A DNA stretch of 28,457 nt from positions 525,012 through 553,468 of the forward strand of contig NW_003120921.1 of assembly GCF_000003605.2 (NCBI RefSeq). Direction: 5' to 3'. Positions 19,256-27,508 of the stretch are shown here, piece after piece. Made by a program: the position numbers and the translations under genes. The number at the start of each line of letters is the position of its first letter. Position 1 is the first letter of the stretch. The DNA is from Saccoglossus kowalevskii (taxonomy: Eukaryota; Hemichordata; Enteropneusta; Harrimaniidae). The notes under the pieces were generated by a model. That model was not told the origin of the DNA. It worked only from the letters and a program-made list of their open reading frames with translations, and searched no databases.

Positions 19256-20256
19256 GAATGTTGATAACTTTGAATGAAACAATCTTTATAAGAGAAAGAC
19301 TTGCTAAGTAAACCTTATCTAATGCTATGGATTTAACACATTGTATTTCCTTCCTCTTTAATAAAGGAAATGGAAGTTTAATCTAGTTGGGAAGTGAAAG
19401 CTGATAATTATTCGTATTGCACGTCTACTTTCATAACAAGATTCTACTCCTCTTCCTGCATTGTAGACGCAAAACTTTGTTTCATCTAGAGTTATGGCAA
19501 CCAGAACTAGAAATTGGTGAAGTTCATTGAAAGCATAGACTATTTAAATACCTGTTAATTGTTTTTAATGGAAGGAAGGATTGTCAGTGGTTGTGAATGG
19601 GTGGTGATGCCAGGCTTTGGTAGTGAGGGGGATCCTCTCACTAAGTGGAAGTGTGTGTAGATGTAGATCCATAGACTTGGCCAAAATTTATCAATGTCAA
19701 CAACACTGGGAATGTGACTTTCAATTTACAGCGGGTATGTGGCATTACCCTTCCAGATCAATGAACACTTTGTACCAACTATACCACAGCTCTGTCATGT
19801 TTTGGAATACGCAAGAATGACCTGAAGCGTTGGCACTGACACAATATGCAGATAACTTAATGAGGTTATGATGAAGACATATCTCGTGAATATTATTTTA
19901 AAGTGCAATTAGTAATAGAAAGCATTTATCATGAAACTGCAAGCACTTATTTTAGGCCCTAACCTCCACCCTGTCTATTATTGTAGATTGTACATGCTTT
20001 TCGCCATACTAAACTGATCACCAAATTCAACAAGTGTCGCTGCTTCTTATACTATTAGTCAAACGCCCTCTAGTGGTGGGTCTTGGCAGCTATCATAAAC
20101 ATTTGTAATATTCTGATTAGTCTCTTGTAACAGAAGTACGAGTGTTGAACTTGTAGCTTTCATTAATGTGAGCACAAATCAGCGGTAAGGACAGAAGGTG
20201 AGCAACTTGGAATCCTTGTGAAGAGTGAGCAAAATGTCACTGGAATAGATTAAAGG
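19256..20256. other. Intergenic DNA with a CTCF-like site
   Basis: No convincing gene; the frame at 19617-19820 has no recognisable features. It includes the CTCF-like site listed separately. Otherwise AT-rich. Confidence 0.5.
20064..20076 (-). promoter_or_regulatory. CTCF-like core motif
   Basis: On the minus strand CCACTAGAGGGCG, which fits the bilaterian CTCF core (CCASYAGRKGGC). It stands between PTBP and a promoter-like patch, a sensible place for an insulator, but single-motif matches also occur within SINE-like repeats. Confidence 0.35.
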
Positions 20257-20600
20257 GCGGTAGTCGTCGCGCCACGCATGTGCGAGATGTATGGCTCTCG
20301 TATAAACAAAGATGGCGACGTTGACTGTTGCGTAGTTCAACGAGTACAAACTAGAGATGTTCCCAGGCTTTAACTGGAAGGTATCGAAGGAATCACCGGC
20401 GGTAATTAGTGCACGTTGCGCCACCGTCCCTCAACGGTGTTGAGGGACGGTGGTTGCGCACAGATGATCCTTGTGATTTCCATTAGAAGAGCGCATTGGA
20501 TTGTGGGAAGACCAATGTTTATCAACACACATGCGCACACATTTAAGGGTTCGCCATTTGAATATTGAGGTCGCGTCCACGTCCATTGTTTACACTTTCT
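20257..20600. promoter_or_regulatory. CpG-rich promoter-like patch
   Basis: CpG density rises sharply here against AT-rich surroundings. Recognisable words are CGCATGTGCG (20275-20284, NRF1-like), AAAGATGGCGACG (20308-20320, YY1-like, typically at transcription starts), ATTGG (20495-20499, reversed CCAAT box) and TTGTGGGAA (20501-20509, related to ZNF143-type sites). No gene body is recognised on either side: the ATG at 20312 gives only seven codons. Direction is undetermined. It may be the 5' end of a neighbouring gene or of an untranslated RNA. Confidence 0.35.
20417..20460. other. GC-rich perfect hairpin
   Basis: CCACCGTCCCTCAAC (20421-20435), loop GGT, then the exact complement GTTGAGGGACGGTGG (20439-20453). 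TGCG and TGCGCA continue the pairing outward with one bulged T. It lies inside the CpG-rich patch. It is not followed by a T-run, so it is not a simple terminator. Confidence 0.6.
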
Positions 20601-21133
20601 TTGTTTTTCCAACATAGTGCATAGATTCCTGTACCAAGTTCAATAACTTTTAAATGTAAATATTAAATCGCAGCTGACTTTTCCACCCACCCACATTTAG
20701 TTTATAGGCTCTATATGTAGGCCCTATTCGCGGGGAGTTTGCTCGTAATTTACGACTGATTCCTCATGTGATCCGTTGAACCAATTTTGCTAACTTGCAA
20801 CATTTTGCAAACCCTAATTTTGATCACCTACCCCCTAGTAAGGTGAAAGATATGCAGCTGTTTACATTGATACGAGTGAGAAAATAAAGCACACACTGCA
20901 GAACAGAATTCTATCTGACCGTAGCAACAGTGTAATGAACAGGTTATAAAACTGTACCGGTAACAGATACAAAAAAGATTGATTGATCCCTATGATCAAG
21001 TGGCCAAACTCGAATTTTGTCCCCAAAAAAATACGTGCATGTGTTAGGTTTGCTTCAAGAGTGAGAAACAAACGAGGTGAAATACTTTATTTTAGCTGGC
21101 ATTGATTTTCGCTGAAAAAGCATTTGGGTTGTT
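20601..21133. other. Intergenic DNA, nothing recognised
   Basis: AT-rich with no recognisable coding, RNA or repeat structure; the minus-strand frame at 20862-21071 is hydrophobic low-complexity. Confidence 0.5.
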
Positions 21134-21760
21134 TTGTATGAAATTGAATTTTTTTTCATTTTTGATGAATTGAATATGAAATATAGGGAAAATAGGTATA
21201 TTCAATGGATTTTATTTTCACTGATTTATCACTTCCGCATAAGTAAATTCCAAGTGAAAATAAAGTATTTTACAATAGATGATTGTTTATATAGTTTGCT
21301 TTTCTTTGAATATCGATTCACACCTGCCCAGGTTTCTGCTTTAATAGTAATAGATATATTAATCCCAGAAGTGGGCTTATTGGCTAATTTAACTAAAATT
21401 ACATACACCCAATATAAATTAAAATGCGTTGCAACAAGTGTCACGAAGAACAACTTTGTGAAACATGTAATTTACCCAAACAAAACCATTTTTTTATATA
21501 GACCTGTGAGGGCGTCAACAGGCATTATCTTACACTTCGGCCTCGGAAGTGCGCCCTCACAACACCATGTTTGTACTTTTGTACGTATGAAGCTTCGCCG
21601 AAGATGGTTTAACATACTAGTACTCAACTACGTGATCCTTTCAGAAATTGCCATCACGGGTCAACCCCGCAATCTCAAATCTCCAAACTTAACAGAAATT
21701 CAATCTTATTGCTTTGACTTTCAAAAGGGTGAAATCGAGAAACAAGCGAGGCTTCAGTGA
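21134..21760 (+). CDS. Unrecognised 208-codon open frame (doubtful gene)
   Basis: This is the longest uninterrupted frame in the window (208 codons and stop), which is unexpected in DNA this rich in A+T. I do not recognise the product. The N-terminal third is rich in F, Y and I. Hydrophobic stretches occur near residues 70-85 (VSALIVIDILIPEVGLLANL) and 160-172 (FNILVLNYVILSEIA), and the C-terminus is polar (KGEIEKQARLQ). Two cysteine-containing segments show no clear zinc-finger spacing. The same interval carries a 74-codon frame on the minus strand and a nested inverted repeat (21505-21561), so it may be an eroded repeat and not a gene. No splice sites, TATA box or poly(A) signal tie it to a transcript. 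Confidence 0.2.
   Translation: MYEIEFFFIFDELNMKYRENRYIQWILFSLIYHFRISKFQVKIKYFTIDDCLYSLLFFEYRFTPAQVSALIVIDILIPEVGLLANLTKITYTQYKLKCVATSVTKNNFVKHVIYPNKTIFLYRPVRASTGIILHFGLGSAPSQHHVCTFVRMKLRRRWFNILVLNYVILSEIAITGQPRNLKSPNLTEIQSYCFDFQKGEIEKQARLQ
21505..21561. repeat. Nested inverted repeat
   Basis: The outer arms TGTGAGGGCG (21505-21514) and CGCCCTCACA (21552-21561) are exact complements. Between them CACTTC...GAAGTG (about 21533-21551) forms an inner hairpin with loop GGCCTCG. It looks like the folded end or core of a small palindromic repeat, but outer boundaries and target duplication are not visible. Confidence 0.55.
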
Positions 21761-22599
21761 GAAAATTACGACACGTTGATTAATTTGTATTAATTTATCA
21801 CGAATTTGGCTTTTGCTATCAGACATTTGATATGGAGGATAGGTGTAAGTGTTTACTTGTTTGGCATTTTCTGACTAAACTTCTCAAATAAACATCTCGC
21901 GTGTCAGTATATTGCGTTCATGCATGTCTATTGCTAGTATGAGGTTAGAATGTTACCTAAGGCGTAAACAGATAGAACTAAAAAAAAAAAAAAAAACATG
22001 CAAAAATACCTTTATAAGACTATTAGTCAAAAATATTGTTTATTGGATCAAACTATTTACATCACTACAAATGCGGTTTTGGCAAATCTTATAAACTTTG
22101 TTTAATCAATGCCTGGCGTGACGTGGTCGGCGTTAGTTATTGTGCTCTCTCCGACGATCCTCTCGGACGCAAACTACTCAACTGCTGGCGCGCGAGTTGA
22201 GAGGAGAGTGTACACAACTATCGCCAACCATGTCCATTCACACTGTGTCGGAATCTGTGAAGTTTTACTGTTGTATCTTTCGAATTTGATTCCCATAAAC
22301 TGGATGATGCCCTCGTGCGTTCAACGTGTGACATGCAGTTTTACAACACGGCCCAGTCGCAGTCCCTATGGGGGGGGGGGCATCGACTGGTATCTAGTGT
22401 AAGAAATAAATACCAGCCGATACCCACCCCTTCCCCCGTTCATAGGAACTGCGTACAGTTGGTTATAGTTCCTGGGCCCAGTGGCTTACCTGGAAAAGTG
22501 GTAGAGGCGTGCCGACCGCACCGCTATTTTTTTAAATACTAAAAAAAATTTCCTGCAAGAACGAAGGTGTTTTTTTATATCTAGAATGATTTTTGAGTT
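21761..22599. other. Mixed non-coding DNA before the LINE
   Basis: Contains an A-run near 21980-21996, a CpG-rich patch (about 22105-22240) with CCGACG and GGCGCGCG words, a G-run (22369-22380) and CAGTGGCTTACCTGG (22479-22493), which resembles hAT-type terminal repeats but has no partner in view. The frames at 22109-22402 and 22315-22542 overlap on the same strand and have no recognisable domain. Confidence 0.4.
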
Positions 22600-24690
22600 G
22601 TATTTATAAAGTCACTAATGAAATTGTAGACCCCACTCCACCTTTGCTCAAAAAGGGACCCATTCAAGCGACATATATATCAATAGAGATTTTTTACTTC
22701 AAAAAACTATTTAACCCGCATAAATCTTATAACAAAATAAATGATATAGGGAATGAACAAAATAGAGAACAAAATATAGGGAATAAAAGATGAACTAGAT
22801 GGTCCTATCCTTAAAAATGAAATAAAGCTAGCAATTACACTTATGAAAACAGGAAAAGCTTCGACTGAAGATAAAAGGTGCAACGGAATATTTATATATG
22901 GTCAATGTTATTTATTAAATGCTAAACATAAAATATTCAATATTGTATACTCATCAAATAGTTTCCCAAAATCATGGAATTAGAGCTTAATCGTTCCGAT
23001 CCATGAATCGGGATCAAATCCTTCAAATTATTAAAAAAACTCAGAAAACTTGGCACAAAAATACTTGGAAAACTCTTCACAAAAATACTAAACACAAAAC
23101 TACTGGCAATCTCTTTATTTTAAAGTCAACTATCAATAAATATTTACACCATAACAATGGAAGTTCTGACAACTCAACCTGAGGCAAACAAACTACATGT
23201 ATACGCCGCATGCCTCGATCGTTGATTTGACAAAAGCATTTGACACTGTTTGGCCAAATACTTGGTTTGGAATAATGCTTTATATCTAAAATTACTTGAG
23301 TATGGTGTGAACGGTAAAATGTGTAAAATCGTTAAAAACATGTATAGCGACGTCTCGTATTAGATAAAAACTAATTGGGAGCTTATAACCTAATTTTTAT
23401 CAAACTCCGGGTGAAGCAGGGGTGTAATCTAAAGCCAAACACTATCCAATATTTTTATTAATAATCTTCCAGGTGTTTGAGGTCAAAGTGCATGTAAACC
23501 ATGAACTCTGTCTAACACTCCAGTTAGCTGTCTTCTCTATGCAGAAGATATCATGATACTTTCTTAAACAAAACTGTAGAAGGCTTGCAGATGTCTTGAT
23601 AAACTATCAGAATACACGAATAAATGGAAATTGACTGTAAACGCAGAAAAAAACAAAAATTATGGTGTTCAATAAATCAAATAGATTTTTAAACAATAAC
23701 AAATTTTTTGAAGGAAACAAAATTAATCAAACTAATTTTTTTAATTACCTTGGGGCTGTACTCAGAAACGGAAAATCTAAAGAATGAAGAGACCAAAAGA
23801 CCATGTTATAGACAGTTAAATATAAACAAAAGGTAAAAATAACTACATTTTTATCACTATTCGATATACCGATCCGACAAATATTAGTTTATGGCAGTGA
23901 TATCCGTGAAGATGAAAGTAATTACAAATCTGCCATCGAGGATATACACCTAAGCTACTGGCGGTTTTTACTTTGCCGCTGGCGTCTCAAAAAATACTCC
24001 CAAAATGAGCATCAACGGAGACAAATGATAAAATAATACACAATGAATACAAATATTACCCTTCTTAAAGAAGCTGCATATTTAAATTAACAGTAAATTG
24101 TACAACGAAGTGGAAACCCAACTTGCTAATATCAATCAATCAATCAGGATTTATTAACACTGAAAAAGTAATAACAAACCCCAGTCGAAAATTTTGGACA
24201 AACACATTATAACATCTTTTGAATTAGTTTGAAAAACGATATCAATGATGACATTAAGAATAACGTCAAAGAAAAAAAACCCCAGAGAATATACAGATTT
24301 TTCAAAAAGATAGTCAGACTGGAAAAATAAATTGGCAGACATACAAAACCTAAAACTTCAATTGAATGTGCGACTTATGTACTGCCATGGGAATTGCAGA
24401 CGAAACACGCTTCGTAATGTCATGTAAAACATACGAACAACAAAGAAATGTTTGACAACGCAGCAAAAGTAATTAAAAATGTCACTGTTTTGACGAAAAC
24501 CAACAAATTCTCCGTAATCATGAGTTCAGATATAACATTTCTTAATATCGTGTTAGCAAAGTACATAGACAAATGTTTATGTACTAAGACAGCTGTTTCC
24601 AGACCGAACACAATAAGCCCTGTCTATATAAAATTAAAAACAAATTTCCGTTATGCCATATTTTCTGAAATACTTAACCTTTAACCTCAG
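22600..24690 (+). mobile_element. Decayed non-LTR retrotransposon (LINE), RT and C-terminal zinc-finger parts
   Basis: Reverse-transcriptase signatures appear in order across all three plus frames: LDGPILKNEIKLAITLMKTG (about 22795), a SLIVPIHESGS-like segment (near 22985), FILKSTINKYL (near 23115), VDLTKAFDTVW (23221-23253), YGVNGKMCKIVKNMYSDVSY (near 23300), CLLYAED (23529-23549), AEKNKN with MVFNKSN (near 23645), NYLGAVLRNGKS (near 23745), and ILVYGSDI (near 23880). The C-terminal finger is CDLCTAMGIADETRFVMSC (24369-24425), followed by LAKYIDKCL near 24550. Frame changes and internal stops are many, and the catalytic YADD reads YAED, so it is a dead copy lacking the 5' endonuclease. I cannot assign the clade with confidence. 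Confidence 0.85.
24131..24146. repeat. ATCA microsatellite
   Basis: Four ATCA units inside the decayed LINE, probably replication slippage after insertion. Confidence 0.6.
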
Positions 24691-25094
24691 TTTCTTTTTT
24701 TTTTTGTAGCTTTATAGTTCCTAGTCGTCTTGTATTTTGTATGTCTTATTTTTAGTTTAAAGACCGTACTACTGCACCTTTCTGTGTCATTCTGGTCTCT
24801 CAACCACGCCACCAACGACAGAAAGCAGTCGAGGCTTAGAGAATGTATTCTTCGATCTGGGGGGCTACTTCCATAGAAGTGCAATACGGGTATGTGCCGC
24901 CCGACTGGGGTGTCATTTCACGTTATTTTGTTTAGAAGTGGGTAGCCATTTATCAATGGTTTGGTTTAGAAATGTGTAGCATTTATTTACTTTTTTTACA
25001 GATCCTTATATTCAAAGCCAAATACCGGAAAAGGCTGAATAAAATGCATTGCCCGGATGCGCTCACTTATGGGGTGAGATCACCGCCAAAATAG
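24691..25094. other. LINE 3' flank and unique DNA with a short diverged duplication
   Basis: A T-run at 24696-24706 follows the LINE coding remnant and could belong to its tail. Around 24926-24985 two diverged copies of about 33 bp (TTTGTTTAGAAGTGGGTAGC and TTGGTTTAGAAATGTGTAGC) stand in tandem. No gene is recognised. Confidence 0.5.
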
Positions 25095-25284
25095 AATTAT
25101 TTCAATATCTTTCAATTATCTCACCATTATTTCATCATTATTTCAATATCTTTCAATTATTTCACCATTATTTCAATATCTTTCAATATTTCAATTATTT
25201 CACCATTATTTCATCATTATGTTAATATCTTTTAATTATTTCACAATTATTTCAATATCTTTCAATTATCTCACCATTATTTTT
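25095..25284 (-). repeat. AT-rich minisatellite block, inverted relative to the one at the window end
   Basis: About six units built from TTTCAATATCTTTCAATTAT and CACCATTATTTCA words, period near 30 bp. It is the reverse complement of the array that starts at 27509. The two blocks therefore bracket 2.2 kb as an inverted pair. Confidence 0.85.
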
Positions 25285-26259
25285 ATTTAAATTTCTTTCC
25301 ACTCATGTTACGGGGCACATTCCCGGCATGCACTATTTTGGATATTGTGCTTTGTGAAGATCATTGTCCTGGGTAATATCGTTCGAGTTAGGAGATTCCT
25401 CTCATTTATTGTAGAAAAAAGGCTATTATACATCGATTCAATCCAGAATTCAAGTGTCTATGGACAAAAGTTGTTGGGTCCTAGGTAGCCTAAGATGAAA
25501 CACGATGGCGGAAAGGGGGCGGAAAGGATACACGGGGAAGAAGTGTGCGCGTAGTGGAAGATTAGTTGAACCAACAAGATCATCATCCCTTCTCGTTCCT
25601 GTCACGTCAAGTCATCAGAAACACATCGAGCGTAGACGACAGTGTCGCTGGTCATCGTGACCGTGATCGTAGTCTATCGCTGACATCAAGTCCTGCCATC
25701 GCGCAGCAATTCAGGCAAACATTCAACAACGGTTTAGCTACCAGGACAAGACACTGTAATCGTCGTTGTGGTGCAAAAAACACCTAGATCCAATTTCCAA
25801 TTTCCACCTGTTGAACATAAATTGACTTTTATTAATTGCTATAACATATTTGTAATCAACACTTTCATTATACACATTGTGATTACAATAATACGTACGA
25901 GTGTACTCGAGTGATTACATGTAGTTAGTTTAACAAAACATAAAATTGAGACGTTATATTTTCATTGACATTCTTCCTCCCATTAACTGCGGATTAATGG
26001 TAGTAATCATTTCACAGTTTTAAGTGTGCAATTAGTTTGTTTTTGGTAATATTAGTTACGGATTCATCACTCGCGTAACGTTGAAGAAGAAGAAAAAATA
26101 CAAAGTATTTTATCATCGGTTTACGGTGCATCTTACGACAAGTTTGCCGATGCACATAATGCCTTTCACATTGCTGTCGGCCAAGTCGTGGAAATATGAA
26201 GCTAATATCGAGGAGTATATAAATAATAACCGTATGTGGGGGTCACATCAAATCTAAAG
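25285..26259. other. Spacer between inverted minisatellite blocks, 5' half
   Basis: Mostly AT-rich with a CpG-richer part (about 25500-25790) that holds the possible transposase remnant. No intact gene is recognised. Confidence 0.5.
25566..25787 (+). pseudogene. Possible Tc1/mariner-type transposase N-terminal remnant
   Basis: A 73-codon frame, starting at a chance ATG, reads SSVDDSVAGHRDRDRSLSLT and then PAIAQQFRQTFNNGLATRT, followed by an R-rich tail. The order (SVDD, a basic stretch, a helix-turn-helix-like QQFR...N..LATRT.RRR segment) resembles the second DNA-binding helix-turn-helix of Tc1-like transposases. No DDE catalytic part and no terminal repeats were found, so it would be a small dead fragment. 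A different origin, such as the first exon of an unrelated gene (the ATGGCGG at 25505 opens 51 codons), is possible. Confidence 0.3.
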
Positions 26260-26650
26260 GGTAATGTTCCGAACGTTGTTAGATATGGCGACAGGAAAAC
26301 GTCTACCCCACTTGATATTCAGATTTAATGATTTTTTTGTCTCTGTTTTCACTCACGAAGATGATACAGATTATTGCTATGAATTTAATCGCGTCTCAGA
26401 AAATTATCTTAGTAGTATTACTAATTATTTAGAAGACATTAAAACATTTCAATAGTTTAGTTCCTAACAGGGCTATTGGACCAGACGGGGTATCATTTGT
26501 ACTACTTGAAAACTGTGCAATAAATAAATAAATAAACTATCTGTCCCGCTAAGTTTTATTTTCCAGAAATCTATTAATACTTGGAGAAAGTTGTGTTTTT
26601 TTTTCCAAGCAAGCTAATGTAGTATCAGTGTGGTACTCTAAACACCTTTA
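26260..26650 (+). mobile_element. Second LINE fragment (start of RT region)
   Basis: The frame from 26264 reads FNDFFVSVFTHEDDTD and YLEDIKTF, then after a frame change SLVPNRAIGPDGVSFVLLEN (about 26455-26515), LSVPLSFIFQKSINTWRK (about 26540-26592) and KQANVVSV (near 26610). This is the linker and first RT block of CR1/jockey-like LINEs (compare N.A.GPDGI, I..PLS.IF..S...G..P..WK.A.V). At least two frame changes and an AATA repeat at 26520-26534 show that it is broken. It appears distinct from the copy at 22600-24690, which lacks this segment. Confidence 0.75.
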
Positions 26651-27013
26651 TTTTGTTAAAACAAAATTCCCCGGACTATTTCACACACACGAATGCTTTT
26701 CACAATAATGATGACTGTACACGCTCAACACGTGTTCAGAGAAACTTCCATTTCCTGAACTCAAATGAGTGCCAGACAGGGTTGCCAGACCGGGGTGCCT
26801 GGCAGCTCCAGCTTATTACAGGATTTAGTTATCGGTATATTTCGAAAATTGTCGAACCGATACTATACAAATCTTGTTTTTATACGAACGTGTCACATTC
26901 CGGGTTTGTTAATGTTCGGCACAAATGAGATCACAGTTACCACTCATTTGAGTAAAATGGTTTTGTCTCATTAACCTCCGCCTTTTCAGGCTGATTGTTT
27001 TTAAAATGTAGCC
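26651..27013. other. Spacer, nothing recognised
   Basis: Overlapping frames at 26653-26928 and 26765-26974 have no recognisable domain. There is a GC-richer stretch with GCCAGAC/GCCTGGC words near 26770-26815 and no clear repeat. Confidence 0.45.
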
Positions 27014-27213
27014 AGTTTGTTGTAGACTGGCGATTAATTTGTTTTTGAAGTTTAAATAAAATTAAAAAAAAATCGCAAAATATTGGTGTTAGCGCGAGAT
27101 CACTTCAGTTACAGGGGATTTCGCGCTAACACCTCCATTTCACGATTTTTTTTATTTTAATTAAACTACAAAAACAAATTAATCGCCCCGACTGCGCCAG
27201 TCTAAGTTTGTTG
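27014..27213. mobile_element. 182-bp palindromic MITE with 9-bp target duplication
   Basis: The element spans 27023-27204, starting TAGACTGGCG and ending CGCCAGTCTA, and is flanked on both sides by AGTTTGTTG (27014-27022 and 27205-27213). The arms pair nearly end to end, with a perfect inner stretch GGTGTTAGCGCGA (27085-27097) against TCGCGCTAACACC (27121-27133). One arm has about 10 extra bases next to its tip. It has no coding capacity. A 9-bp duplication is typical of Mutator-like elements, but family assignment is inference. Confidence 0.8.
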
Positions 27214-27508
27214 TTACAGTGTTTTTAAAAGTAGTGTTTCGATTTCTTAGTTAGATGCATGAATGAATCATTATTCGATAGCCAAACATTGAGACAAATC
27301 AGGTTGCACTCTTTATAATTTTAACCAAAATGTGATCACATTGTAACACTTCGTTTACTTGGTGTCTTTACTACAAACTATACGTGGACAAGAAAGCCCG
27401 ATCGTGCCCGCCGTCCGTGTCAGTGTTTCAGATTCCGATGTTATGGCAAACTATAATTGTCACAACAGACCCTACCAGAAGGAAACGTCACTCAGCGATG
27501 ATTTATCT
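27214..27508. other. Spacer before the minisatellite
   Basis: AT-rich unique-looking DNA with a CpG-richer patch near 27390-27420. Nothing recognised. Confidence 0.45.
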
